Of a stretch of 64,000 nucleotides of DNA, positions 24,177 to 33,505 are shown piece after piece. The stretch lies in assembly GCF_000168975.1 (NCBI RefSeq), contig NZ_AAUW01000005.1, forward strand, positions 62,001-126,000, in the 5' to 3' direction. Position 1 is the first letter of the stretch. The number at the start of each line of letters is the position of its first letter. This DNA is from Roseibium aggregatum IAM 12614 (lineage in GTDB: Bacteria; Pseudomonadota; Alphaproteobacteria; Rhizobiales; Stappiaceae). The translations under genes were made by a program, and so were the position numbers. The notes below the pieces were generated by a model, which saw only the letters and a list, made by a program, of their open reading frames with translations, made no database searches and was not told the DNA's origin.

Positions 24177-27161
24177 CTACGCCGTCTCGTGGCTCTTGGC
24201 GTTCGGCTCTTGAGTTTTCTCAGGCATGCTCCTGGCGCGGACCTCTTCAGCCGGTTCGGTCTTGTCCTCATCCGGTGACGAGGTAGCTGCAGAGGTTGTC
24301 ATGCGTGGCTGCGCGCCTTCTGCGCCGCCCTTTTCCTCCTTCTCATCAGCAGATCCGGTGTTGCTCTCGCTCTTTTCCTTCGCCGCAGCCTTGCCTTCGC
24401 TTTCATTGGCGTCGCTGTCTCGCTCATTGTCCGGCAGGGGCGTCTCCTCCACCGTTTTGGTGACGGTATCGGCCGCGTTCAGTTTTTCCGTGAGGGACGG
24501 ATCGTTTTGCGCGTCTGTCTCATCGAAGGTGAACACTTCGGCTTCCGTTTCGTTTGTCTCCTGCTCTGAGGGGCCTGCCTCCGGATCCGGGGCTTCTTCC
24601 GACCTTGTGCTGGTTCTGATCTCCGAGAAAATGGGGAAGACGGGATCTTCCAGTTCCGCTTCGCCGTCGTCCATGTTCATCAACTGACGCCGTTTGGTCA
24701 GCATGGCGACGTGATTGCGCAGATCCTCGTTTTCACCCAGAAGCGCCTTGAAATCCTGCGCTCTGAGGCTGAGCAACTGGCAGTACCCAAGTGCGACCAC
24801 GTCTGCGCTGCGGCGGCCGCCGGTCATAAGGGCAATTTCACCGAAAACGTCACCACGTCCAAGGCGGATGTTATGACTGGGCGCACGCACTTCCACTGCG
24901 CCTGATGCAATGAAATAGGCGGCATCGCCGCGGTCACCCTTGCGGATCAGCTTCTCGCCCGGCGTTGCGAATTGCGGGCGCATCATCCGGCGGATGGCCT
25001 TTTGCTGTTTGCGGGTAAGGTCGGCGAAGAGTGGATGGGCGCTGACGAGTTCGCGGGTCTTCAGGCCAAGATCGAGCTTCGGCCGTGTGTGGCAGGCTTT
25101 CCGGGTCCGCTCGGCATCGCGCAGAAGCTCGCGATGCAGCTCGGTTCCGATCAGCATCTGCTCCTTGGCTTCGTCATAGGCCGTTTCTTCCAGCCGGACA
25201 CCGGCCTTGCGCAGGAACTGCCCTTCAAGGGCATCGGCATAGTCCGGATACTGCAGGCGCAGCGCATCGATGGCTGCAAGGGTCTCGTCCTGACGGATCG
25301 CCAGAGTGTCCTGAAGAATGTCGGCAACGCGGTCACCGAGCAGGGGGCGTATCCGCCGGTTGTTGAAGTCCACCAGCTCGTCGGCAAGGATCCTGTAGAC
25401 GAGCAGGAACTCGAACCGGTCGGCAAGGCGGATCGCCAGTGGCCGGGCAATCCGGAGCCGACGTTGCAAAGTCTGCGCCAGGCGGAAACCGAGGCCGAAT
25501 TTGAGCGGCTGCCGCGCGGCCTGATTATAGCCGGACCGGCCTTCGGATCGCGTCAGGTCTCCTGTTCGCCCCGTCATGGCGAGGAAGCGCGAAACGGATC
25601 GACCGGATATGGTCTTGTCGTGGAAGTGCTCCAGCACGAGCTGCTGTTCCCGGTCGGCGAGCGCAATCAGGCCGATGCGGACACGGTCCCAGTCCTTCAG
25701 TTCTTCCAGCTTGTTGGTTTCCGCTGCCGCCGCTGCCGCACGGGTTTCGTAATCCTTCAGAACATCGTCCGTGACGCGCGGTGCGATGTGATAGTTGCGG
25801 GCGGCGGTTTCCAGTTCCTGCCGCACGTCCGACAGCGCAAGGGCGAGATACTGCGTGCGCAAGGCCTCGTCGCGGGCGTTCAGCTTGTCGAGGCCGAGCA
25901 GCCGGATCAACGGCTTCAGACTGGTGCCATAGACAAGCAGCGTGAACAGCACGAAGCCCGTTGCGAGCTTTGTGACGAAGACCGACACTTCGTCCGACAG
26001 CATCGCATGCTCGGACACGCTGAGCGCCAGCGTCAGCGTGACGGCGCCGCGCATGCCGCCCCACAGGATCACCGTCTTGTAGCGATCGTTGACCGCCTGT
26101 CCCATGCGGAACACGCTGAGCACCGGCAGCAGCCCGAAGATGACGACCGCACGCGCCGCCAGCGCCGCGACGATGACGACAAACAGCAACAGGATGTCGA
26201 TGGGCGTGAAGCCCTCGACGAAACGCGGGATCAGGATGGCGGACAAGAGGAAGATGAGCGAAGCCGCCCAGAAGGAGATCTGCTCCCACACCGCATGGAG
26301 AAACTGCCAGCTTGCCGGTTGAATGCGGGCCGGGCCGTACAGATTGAACACCGTTCCGGCGCAAACTACCGCAACGACGGCGGAAACATCAACGAACTGA
26401 TCGCTGAGCACATAGGTGCCATAGGGCAGGGCCAGGCTCAGCGTCACCTGTGCCAGCGGAATGTCGCGCATGACCGGCAGCAGCGAAACCGCGATCCGGC
26501 CAAGCAGCGCACCGACAATGATGCCGCCGGCAAAGGAGCGGCTGAAAGCAATGGCGGATTCTCCGACGGTCATCGTCTCGTGACCCGTCAGCATGTGCAG
26601 CAGGATGACGAAGATCACGATGGCGGCAGCGTCGTTCAGCAGGCTTTCGCCTTCCACGATCCGGCCGAGACGTGCAGGCGCGCCGATGTCCCGGAAGATG
26701 GCGACGACGCGACCGGGTCCGTGGTGGCGACGATGGAGCCGAGCAGAAGCAGCGATCAGCGTGATATCCGTAAGCGAAAACAGTGTCGCCAGCGGATAGA
26801 GGGCAAACCCGATAAAGCCGTGCAACAAAACGGCGACGACTGCCATCAGCAGGATCGGAGCAATATCCTCGATAATCCGTCGGACATCCAGCGTGAGCGC
26901 GGTTTGAAACAGCAGAATTGGCAAGAAAATATAGAGGATCATCTCCGAATCCAGCGGGGGATTTATGAAGACGTCCGCAATCGCGTTAAAGGCATTGGTT
27001 TCGGCCGTATAGCGCAGATAGGTCGCCAAAATGCCGATCATCGTGCCGACAGTTGCCAGCAAAACGCTAGGCGCCAGCCCAAGCCGGCGGGCAAGGGGCT
27101 GCAGCAGGGAAATCGTGATCAGGAGCAGCGCGAAAGCGCCTGTAATTAATGGAGTTTCCAT
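24177..27161 (-). CDS. Na+/H+ antiporter (CPA1/NhaP-like) with cyclic-nucleotide-binding domain; TDP motif frameshifted
   Basis: A 994-residue protein with about 12 membrane helices (1-430), a long helical cytosolic linker, a cNMP-binding domain (about 725-835: RKGDRGDAAYFIASGAVEVR, RGDVFGEIALMTGGRRSADV with the phosphate-binding Arg-Ser) and a 140-residue Glu/Ser-rich tail. The layout recalls the sperm NHE group. IVEGESLLNDAAAIVIF, the ion-site segment, is intact. Just before it, residues 138-151 read ASARLHRRHHGPGR, while the next frame of the same DNA gives the expected LLLGSIVATTDPVA; a +1 near 26750 and a -1 near 26708 would explain this. The gene may be inactive or the read may hold errors. 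An in-frame GTG at 27176 is an alternative start. Confidence 0.82.
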   Translation of the reverse strand: METPLITGAFALLLITISLLQPLARRLGLAPSVLLATVGTMIGILATYLRYTAETNAFNAIADVFINPPLDSEMILYIFLPILLFQTALTLDVRRIIEDIAPILLMAVVAVLLHGFIGFALYPLATLFSLTDITLIAASARLHRRHHGPGRVVAIFRDIGAPARLGRIVEGESLLNDAAAIVIFVILLHMLTGHETMTVGESAIAFSRSFAGGIIVGALLGRIAVSLLPVMRDIPLAQVTLSLALPYGTYVLSDQFVDVSAVVAVVCAGTVFNLYGPARIQPASWQFLHAVWEQISFWAASLIFLLSAILIPRFVEGFTPIDILLLFVVIVAALAARAVVIFGLLPVLSVFRMGQAVNDRYKTVILWGGMRGAVTLTLALSVSEHAMLSDEVSVFVTKLATGFVLFTLLVYGTSLKPLIRLLGLDKLNARDEALRTQYLALALSDVRQELETAARNYHIAPRVTDDVLKDYETRAAAAAAETNKLEELKDWDRVRIGLIALADREQQLVLEHFHDKTISGRSVSRFLAMTGRTGDLTRSEGRSGYNQAARQPLKFGLGFRLAQTLQRRLRIARPLAIRLADRFEFLLVYRILADELVDFNNRRIRPLLGDRVADILQDTLAIRQDETLAAIDALRLQYPDYADALEGQFLRKAGVRLEETAYDEAKEQMLIGTELHRELLRDAERTRKACHTRPKLDLGLKTRELVSAHPLFADLTRKQQKAIRRMMRPQFATPGEKLIRKGDRGDAAYFIASGAVEVRAPSHNIRLGRGDVFGEIALMTGGRRSADVVALGYCQLLSLRAQDFKALLGENEDLRNHVAMLTKRRQLMNMDDGEAELEDPVFPIFSEIRTSTRSEEAPDPEAGPSEQETNETEAEVFTFDETDAQNDPSLTEKLNAADTVTKTVEETPLPDNERDSDANESEGKAAAKEKSESNTGSADEKEEKGGAEGAQPRMTTSAATSSPDEDKTEPAEEVRARSMPEKTQEPNAKSHETA

Positions 27162-27271
27162 GCCCTCATGGTGCACCGCGATTGCGGCAATTTCAAATTA
27201 GCGTTTCAAATATTCTTGCAGCCCTCGGCAATAGCCACAGGATTGAGTGAAAAAGACCTTGGGTCCAAAGC

Positions 27272-28810
27272 CTAGCGGCCAAATACCTTGCGGAAGGGCC
27301 ACGTGAGGAACCTCACCCAGTCGGCAACGAAGAGCCAGATCATTGCCGGAACCACCATGACAAACGCAAACGGCACGAATAGCACGATCTTGATGGCCTT
27401 GAGCAAACGGGAAGGCGCTTCGGCAGCCGCACTGTTTTTGAGAATGAAGTGCCAGAGCCGGTTCCACCAGCGCCAAAGATACCAGCCCAGAAACAACGTG
27501 ACGGCGGACAGGACCGCGAAGAGGAACAGGTTGAAGTTGGATACCCAGGGTATCCAGCGGCTTTCGACCTCGTCCGTGTGAACGGGGTCTTCGTTGTTGC
27601 TGTGAATGGTCCTGACGCCGGTCCGCAAGCTTGCATCCAGAAGCCAGCCGGCAAGTGTGTAGTCATCTCCGGCTGCCGAAGACACGTCCTGGGTGGCGAC
27701 CGCGGGTGTTGCTGCCGGGTCGAAACGCGTTGCGGTCACCAGCCGGAAGTTTCTCTCGTCGGCGGCGCTGATCACGGTTGTGCTTTTGGGCGGCGACAGA
27801 GCCTTCAGAAGGTCGGCCTGGGTCATTGCCGATTGTGCGGCTTCAAAGCGTTTTTCAAGCGCGGTCTTTGAGAACCAGCTTTTGCCGGGTTGAACCAGCG
27901 AGGCACTCTCGACAAGCATCAGGTTGACACGCTGGCTTTCGGCTGCCGCCTGAAAGGTCTCGAGGTAGATGTCCCTAACGGACTTGCCGTCGCGCACACT
28001 CAATTGCGGCCGCCCGGTTTGCGGGTGCGGAGCGATGCGGCCACTCACGACGAGGGTCCGGTTTTTATATTTTGCCAGGCTGGACGCGAGAATGTCGGCA
28101 TTGAGATTGGCTATCATGTCGCCCGGAGCTGCCGCGTTCGCCGACGCGGCACTGTCGAACCGGGCCATCTTGAGACCCGCCTGTTTGACCGGCCGCGACA
28201 GGAACCTGATGTTGCCGTCGAGTGCTCTTGCCGTTGCCGGATCGATCAGGACATCCGGCGAAAGCGCGACGGCCAGCCTCGTGCCGCCAGGATGGCGGAC
28301 TGGCTTCAGGTCGTATGTTTTGCCATTTGGCAACACCATCACGGGCCGGGCCTTCGGCGGCAGGGTTCCCAACTGGTCCCGAAGCTGGAAGAAGTCGGCT
28401 TCCCGGACCGCGAGCTGCAGCGTGTCGGGGGCCTTGGTCTTGCCCGGAAGATCGCCCACCAGCGGCCGGTGCGACTGCCTTGCGGCATCATCCAGGGTGT
28501 CCGGCAGATCGTTGAGGGATGACAGGTGCAGACTTTTGCCTTCGGGCGTGACGAGCTGCCAGGCGTTTCCCGGGGCCGGCATCAGGGCAACGGACGCGGC
28601 GCCCGAGATCTTGGGAAGCCGTTTTGCAATCGAAGCGCCTTCGTCGAGAAGGTGCTTGGGCGTGTTGATGTGTTTGCCAGCGGAACCGGCGGCATCACCG
28701 GCCTCCCGTGCAAGCCGCGACAACAATCCGGCTTCGGCGGTTGAGGCAAGACACAAGGTGGCTGCAGCCAGGACGACCACGCGGAGGGTATCTTTGAAAC
28801 TGCGGAACAC
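27272..28810 (-). CDS. Secreted/membrane protein of unknown function
   Basis: A 512-residue protein not recognised. It has an N-terminal signal peptide ending near STAEAGLL, a long periplasmic part of about 390 residues with mixed secondary structure, and two C-terminal hydrophobic segments (about 425-450, LFLFAVLSAVTLFLGWYLW, and 470-495, IVLFVPFAFVMVVPAMIWLFV). The segment YKNRTLVVSGRIAPHP followed by SVRDIYLETFQAAAE hints at a repeated alpha/beta fold. It lies 110 bases downstream of nothing on its strand except the EamA gene and upstream of the antiporter, so an operon with the antiporter is possible but unproven. Confidence 0.7.
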   Translation of the reverse strand: MFRSFKDTLRVVVLAAATLCLASTAEAGLLSRLAREAGDAAGSAGKHINTPKHLLDEGASIAKRLPKISGAASVALMPAPGNAWQLVTPEGKSLHLSSLNDLPDTLDDAARQSHRPLVGDLPGKTKAPDTLQLAVREADFFQLRDQLGTLPPKARPVMVLPNGKTYDLKPVRHPGGTRLAVALSPDVLIDPATARALDGNIRFLSRPVKQAGLKMARFDSAASANAAAPGDMIANLNADILASSLAKYKNRTLVVSGRIAPHPQTGRPQLSVRDGKSVRDIYLETFQAAAESQRVNLMLVESASLVQPGKSWFSKTALEKRFEAAQSAMTQADLLKALSPPKSTTVISAADERNFRLVTATRFDPAATPAVATQDVSSAAGDDYTLAGWLLDASLRTGVRTIHSNNEDPVHTDEVESRWIPWVSNFNLFLFAVLSAVTLFLGWYLWRWWNRLWHFILKNSAAAEAPSRLLKAIKIVLFVPFAFVMVVPAMIWLFVADWVRFLTWPFRKVFGR

Positions 28811-28918
28811 GTCTGAAATCCCGATCAGTTAGAACAAGTTATTCCAAAAACGCAAACTGGCTGTCCCGGAGCGGGGCGTCGGTGCAGGCCAAAAAGGTCC
28901 GGTATTACACCGTTTCGC

Positions 28919-29839
28919 CTAGCCTGCCTTGCGCTCCGAAAGCCAGATGCCACCGATCACCAGCGCCAGAGCGGAGCCGTGATACCATTTGAACGGTTCT
29001 CCGAGGATGGAAACCGCCAGAATGGCCGCGAAGATAGGCACCAGGTTGATGAAGACCCCCGCGCGGGCCGGTCCGATCAGCTCGACACCGCGCATGAAGA
29101 AGATCTGCGCGAGGCAGGAAGGAAACAGCGCGATATAAAGGACCACGAGCCACCCCTGGAGTGACGGCCACTGAACGGTGCCGGCGGCAATGTCATACCC
29201 AAGACCGGGCAGGGAGGTGAGGGCCGCAATGCCGGACAGAACCGCAAAGAAGGCAAGCGGTGAAACCTGCGGCCGGTCGCGCAGCGCAAGCGTATATCCG
29301 GAATAGAGCACACAGGCGATCAGCATCACCCCGTCGCCTGGATTGACGGCAAGCGCAAGCAATACCTCCAGACTGCCCTGGGCGGCAATCAGCGTCACCC
29401 CGGCAAGCGTCAGCAGAATGCCGATCACCTGCAGGGTCCGGATCCTGCTGCCGAACGCAATCATGGAGCCGATCAGAACAAGAATGGGGACCGACCCCTG
29501 GATAATGCCCAGGTTGACGGCCGTGGTTTCCGTCGCAGCGATATAGAACAGCGTGTTGAAGCCGATGAACCCGAAGACGGCCATCAGCACCATACGGAAG
29601 GAATAGGGCCGCATCAGGGGCCACTCCGCACATATGTGCCGCCACTGCAGCGGCACCAGAATGCCGGCAACGATCACCCAACGCAGGAACACCACCACCA
29701 TCGGAGACACTTCGCCAACCGCAAGGCGGCCGGCAACAGTGTTGCCGCCCCAGAACAGCGTGGTCAGGGCCAGCATCAATAGGGCGTTGCCGTAGGTCAG
29801 ATCGCCTACACGTTTAACCAGCGAGTACATGGAAACCAT
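28919..29839 (-). CDS. EamA/DMT family transporter
   Basis: A 306-residue drug/metabolite transporter with ten predicted helices in two EamA repeats (LALTTLFWGGNTVAGRLAVGEVSPMVVVFLRW in the first; the second ends GVFINLVPIFAAILAVSILGEPFKWYHGSALALVIGGIWL). The substrate is unknown. Two ATGs (29839 and 29830) are possible starts; neither has a clear ribosome site. It is divergent from malate synthase G with 219 bases between them. Confidence 0.88.
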   Translation of the reverse strand: MVSMYSLVKRVGDLTYGNALLMLALTTLFWGGNTVAGRLAVGEVSPMVVVFLRWVIVAGILVPLQWRHICAEWPLMRPYSFRMVLMAVFGFIGFNTLFYIAATETTAVNLGIIQGSVPILVLIGSMIAFGSRIRTLQVIGILLTLAGVTLIAAQGSLEVLLALAVNPGDGVMLIACVLYSGYTLALRDRPQVSPLAFFAVLSGIAALTSLPGLGYDIAAGTVQWPSLQGWLVVLYIALFPSCLAQIFFMRGVELIGPARAGVFINLVPIFAAILAVSILGEPFKWYHGSALALVIGGIWLSERKAG

Positions 29840-29946
29840 TGTGTGGAAGATGGAATGGAACCCCATCGGTAACGGATTGGCGCGCGCAGGCAAAGGGCAA
29901 TCTTTTTGTATACCGACCTATACTGTTGGAGATAATGATCGGGATC

Positions 29947-29963
29947 TTTTCCAAAATGGAAAA
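29947..29963. promoter_or_regulatory. Palindrome in the EamA / glcB divergent region
   Basis: TTTTCCAAAATGGAAAA is a perfect 7-bp inverted repeat with an AAA centre, about midway between the two divergent start codons. It may be an operator for glcB, the transporter, or both. No matching known motif is recognised. Confidence 0.4.
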
Positions 29964-30058
29964 AGTCATCCAATCGGCCTGGCAATTGACGATTGCGTGC
30001 TTAGACCCCAAAACACGGGCTAATATCAGATTTTCAAGTTCGTTTAGGGAGCTGACAG

Positions 30059-32221
30059 ATGACAGGCCGCGTCGATGCCCATGGATTGCAAGTTGCCAGG
30101 GTTCTTTATGACTTCGTCAATGAAAAGGCCCTTCCGGAGACTGGTGTCGATCAGGAACATTTCTGGAAAAGCCTGTCGAGCCTGATCCACGATCTGGCGC
30201 CGAAGAACCGGGCGCTGCTGGCAAAGCGTGACAGCCTGCAGGAAAAGATCGATATCTGGCACAAGGCCAACCCGGGCACCCCGGACATGGAGGGGTACAA
30301 GACCTTCCTGACGGAAATCGGCTATCTGGTACCGGAAGGACCGGACTTCTCCGTCGGCACCGCTAACATTGATCCGGAAATTGGCTCTGTCGCAGGCCCG
30401 CAGCTTGTCGTTCCGGTGATGAATGCGCGCTATGCACTCAACGCCGCCAATGCGCGCTGGGGGTCTCTCTATGATGCGCTTTACGGCACCGATGCGATGG
30501 GCTCTCTGCCGGCCGGCAAGGGATTTGACCCCGCACGCGGCGCCGAAGTGATTGCCTACGCACGCAAGGTTCTGGACGAAGCTGCTCCGCTGGCGGCTGG
30601 AAGCTGGTCCGATGTGACCGGGTTTGCCGTGGAAGACGAAGCGCTTGTCATTTCCACCAAGACCGGAAGCACGAGCCTTGCCGATGCCTCTCAGTTTGCA
30701 GGGTATTCCGGAGACAATGCAGCTCCCTACAAGGTGCTGCTGGTCAGAAACGGCCTGCATCTGGAAATCAACATCGATGCGCAACATCCGATCGGCAAGA
30801 CCGATGACGCCAGTATCGCCGATGTGATCCTGGAATCGGCGATGTCGACGATCATGGATTGCGAGGATTCTGTCGCCGCGGTCGACGCGGAAGACAAGGT
30901 CGTCGTCTACACCAACTGGCTTGGCCTGATGAAGGGCGACCTGGAAGAAACATTCGAAAAGGGCGGAGAGACCGTCACCCGCCGGATGAACGGCGACCGC
31001 AATTACACGGCACCTGACGGGACCGCGCTGTCGCTGCACGGCCGCTCGCTGCTGCTGATACGCAACGTCGGCCATCTCATGACCAACGACGCCGTGCTCG
31101 ACAAGGACGGCAACGAGGTGCCGGAAGGTCTTCTCGACGGCATGATCACCTCGCTGATCGCGCTGCACGACATCGGCCCGAGCGGCCGCGAGCTGAACAG
31201 CCGCGCGGGTTCGGTCTATATCGTCAAGCCGAAGATGCACGGCCCGGAAGAAGTTGCGTTTGCCTGCGAGATCTTCAACCGGGTGGAAGATGCCCTCGGC
31301 CTTGAGCGCAACACGCTCAAGATGGGCATCATGGACGAGGAACGCCGCACCACGGTGAACCTGAAGGAGTGTATCCGTCAGGCCAAGGACAGGGTGTTCT
31401 TCATCAACACCGGCTTCCTCGACCGGACCGGCGATGAAATGCACACCTCCATGGAAGCCGGTCCGATGATCCGCAAGGGCGACATGAAGGCCGCAACCTG
31501 GATCAGTGCCTACGAGAACAACAACGTCGATGTCGGTCTTGCCTGCGGGCTGCCGGGTCATGCCCAGATCGGCAAGGGCATGTGGGCCATGCCCGACCTG
31601 ATGCACGCCATGCTGGAGCAGAAGATCGGTCATCCCATGTCCGGCGCGAACACGGCCTGGGTTCCCTCGCCGACGGCTGCGACGCTCCATGCGCTGCACT
31701 ACCACAAGGTGGCCGTGACAGAGCGTCAGAACGAGTTGAAGAGCCGTGACGCCGCCAAGCTGGAAGACATTCTCTCCATTCCCGTTGCCGAGCGCCCGAA
31801 CTGGGCACCGGAAGACATTCAGGCTGAACTCGACAACAATGCCCAGGGCATTCTGGGCTACGTCGTCCGCTGGGTCGAACAGGGCGTCGGCTGCTCCAAG
31901 GTGCCGGACATCAACGATGTCGGCCTGATGGAAGACCGGGCCACCCTTCGCATTTCCTCGCAACACATCGCCAACTGGCTGCACCACGGCGTTGTCGGAC
32001 GGGAGCAGGTTCTGGAGACCATGAAGCGCATGGCCGCGGTGGTGGACGGCCAGAACGAGGGCGATCCGCTCTACCGGCCGATGGCGGCGGACTTCGAAGG
32101 CTCGGTCGCCTTCCAGGCTGCATGCGAACTGGTGTTCGAAGGCGCCAGCCAGCCAAACGGTTACACCGAGCCGGTGCTGCATCGCCGCCGGATCGAGTTC
32201 AAGGCCAAGACAGCGGCCTGA
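30059..32221 (+). CDS. glcB: Malate synthase G
   Basis: Condenses glyoxylate with acetyl-CoA to malate, the second step of the glyoxylate bypass and of glycolate use. The 720-residue product fits the G isoform (about 720-730). Family stretches include [21 protein letters not shown] Mg/glyoxylate site ([11 protein letters not shown]), [14 protein letters not shown], the [17 protein letters not shown] segment, [19 protein letters not shown] and the [36 protein letters not shown] region. GGGAG precedes the ATG. Isocitrate lyase is not in the window. A strong hairpin follows. Confidence 0.97.
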   Translation: MTGRVDAHGLQVARVLYDFVNEKALPETGVDQEHFWKSLSSLIHDLAPKNRALLAKRDSLQEKIDIWHKANPGTPDMEGYKTFLTEIGYLVPEGPDFSVGTANIDPEIGSVAGPQLVVPVMNARYALNAANARWGSLYDALYGTDAMGSLPAGKGFDPARGAEVIAYARKVLDEAAPLAAGSWSDVTGFAVEDEALVISTKTGSTSLADASQFAGYSGDNAAPYKVLLVRNGLHLEINIDAQHPIGKTDDASIADVILESAMSTIMDCEDSVAAVDAEDKVVVYTNWLGLMKGDLEETFEKGGETVTRRMNGDRNYTAPDGTALSLHGRSLLLIRNVGHLMTNDAVLDKDGNEVPEGLLDGMITSLIALHDIGPSGRELNSRAGSVYIVKPKMHGPEEVAFACEIFNRVEDALGLERNTLKMGIMDEERRTTVNLKECIRQAKDRVFFINTGFLDRTGDEMHTSMEAGPMIRKGDMKAATWISAYENNNVDVGLACGLPGHAQIGKGMWAMPDLMHAMLEQKIGHPMSGANTAWVPSPTAATLHALHYHKVAVTERQNELKSRDAAKLEDILSIPVAERPNWAPEDIQAELDNNAQGILGYVVRWVEQGVGCSKVPDINDVGLMEDRATLRISSQHIANWLHHGVVGREQVLETMKRMAAVVDGQNEGDPLYRPMAADFEGSVAFQAACELVFEGASQPNGYTEPVLHRRRIEFKAKTAA

Positions 32222-32244
32222 TTTTGAGAAAAGAAAACTGATGT

Positions 32245-32276
32245 TTCGGCCGCAGGGAGACCTCCCTGCGGCCGAA
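32245..32276. terminator. Bidirectional hairpin terminator between glcB and the dehydratase gene
   Basis: TTCGGCCGCAGGGAG and CTCCCTGCGGCCGAA form a perfect 15-bp inverted repeat with 2 central bases, between two convergent genes. No long T-tract follows on either strand. Confidence 0.6.
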
Positions 32277-32283
32277 CTGCTAT

Positions 32284-33495
32284 TTAGAGCGGCAAGGCCG
32301 GGCTTTCCTGGAACCCAAGATGCAGTTCATTGCCGGTGTAGGGATGCGCCCGAGCGATCTCCTCGTTGAGGTCGTGACCAAGGCCCGGCTCGTCTGAGGG
32401 GATGACGTAGCCGTCTTCCCAGCGGATTGGCGTCTTCAGCAGCTCGGCATAGAAACCGTCGAAGGTGCGGATCGATTCCAGTACCAGGAAATTCGGGCTG
32501 CAGGTTGCAAGCTGGATATTGGCGAGCGCCACCAGCGGTCCGCAGTAAAGATGCGGTGCTATCTGCGCCGAACGGCATTCCGCCATCGCTGCAATCTTCT
32601 TGGCTTCCAGCAGACCGCCGACGCGTCCGAGGTTCATCTGCAGGATGCTCGCCGCTCCGGTTTCCAGCACCCGGGCAAATTCATATTTGGTGCAGAGCCT
32701 CTCACCGGTCGCGACCGCTATGGATGTAAACCGCGCAACCTCGGCCATGTCCTCCGGCTTTTCCGGCGGGATCGGCTCCTCGAACCAGAGCGGATCATAG
32801 GCCTCGATCCGGCGGGCAAGGCGCTTGGCGCCCGAAACGGTGAACTGGCCATGCGTGCCGAAAAGAAGGTCGGCCCTGGTGCCGACGGCGTTGCGGATCT
32901 GCCGGCAGAAGGCTTCTGACCGCTCCAGATCGTCAAGGCTCGGCTGGTGACCATCGTAGATCGTGTAGGCACCAGCCGGATCGAACTTCACCGCCGTGAA
33001 ACCCTGATCAACGGCCTTGACCGCCGCTTCCGCCGCCATGTCCGGATCGTTGTAGACGTTGGGCTTCGACGGGTCCGGATAGACATCGCCGTCGGAAGGA
33101 TAGAGGTAGGTGTAGGACCGAAGACGCTCATGCACCTTGCCGCCCAGAAGCTGATAGGCCGGCTTGCCGGCGGCCTTGCCGATGATGTCCCAGCAGGCTA
33201 TTTCCAGACCCGACAAAACGCCCATCACGGTGACATCCGGACGCTGCGTGTAACCGGCGCCATAGGTCTTGTGCCAAAGCTTCTCGATGTGGTGCGGGTC
33301 TTCGCCTTCGAACTGGCGCTGAAACACGTCCTTTGCCATTTCGGCAACCAGATGCGGGCCGAAGGTCGCGTTGTAGATCTCGCCATAGCCAATGATCCCG
33401 CATGCGGTCACCAGCTTGACGAAGATGAAGTAGCGCCCACCGTGGCGCGGCGGGGCGTTTTCGACGACGAAGGTCTCGATTTGGTCGAGTTTCAT
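32284..33495 (-). CDS. Mandelate racemase/muconate lactonizing (enolase) superfamily, acid-sugar dehydratase-like
   Basis: A 403-residue enolase-superfamily protein. N-terminal capping domain residues 1-130, then the barrel: KFDPAG (Lys), the third-strand segment LLFGTHGQF, WFEEPIPPE (metal Glu), GERLCTKYEF (metal Glu), LQMNLGRVGG, and HLYCGPL (His). Close relatives dehydrate sugar acids such as galactonate. The third-strand position that usually holds the first metal Asp reads Gly-Thr-His. It ends an operon with an aldehyde dehydrogenase and a GMC oxidoreductase, consistent with oxidation of an alcohol to an acid that is then dehydrated. Confidence 0.85.
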   Translation of the reverse strand: MKLDQIETFVVENAPPRHGGRYFIFVKLVTACGIIGYGEIYNATFGPHLVAEMAKDVFQRQFEGEDPHHIEKLWHKTYGAGYTQRPDVTVMGVLSGLEIACWDIIGKAAGKPAYQLLGGKVHERLRSYTYLYPSDGDVYPDPSKPNVYNDPDMAAEAAVKAVDQGFTAVKFDPAGAYTIYDGHQPSLDDLERSEAFCRQIRNAVGTRADLLFGTHGQFTVSGAKRLARRIEAYDPLWFEEPIPPEKPEDMAEVARFTSIAVATGERLCTKYEFARVLETGAASILQMNLGRVGGLLEAKKIAAMAECRSAQIAPHLYCGPLVALANIQLATCSPNFLVLESIRTFDGFYAELLKTPIRWEDGYVIPSDEPGLGHDLNEEIARAHPYTGNELHLGFQESPALPL

Positions 33496-33505
33496 TTTGG
33501 TCCGC

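Noticed and set aside
24177..27149. Long plus-strand frame opposite the antiporter gene
   Set aside because: It is the mirror of a strongly coding gene in GC-rich DNA, with no domain or ribosome site; the minus-strand frame has clear membrane helices and a CNB domain.
30044..32182. Long minus-strand frame opposite malate synthase G
   Set aside because: Malate synthase G is unmistakable on the plus strand; the reverse frame is a codon-bias shadow.
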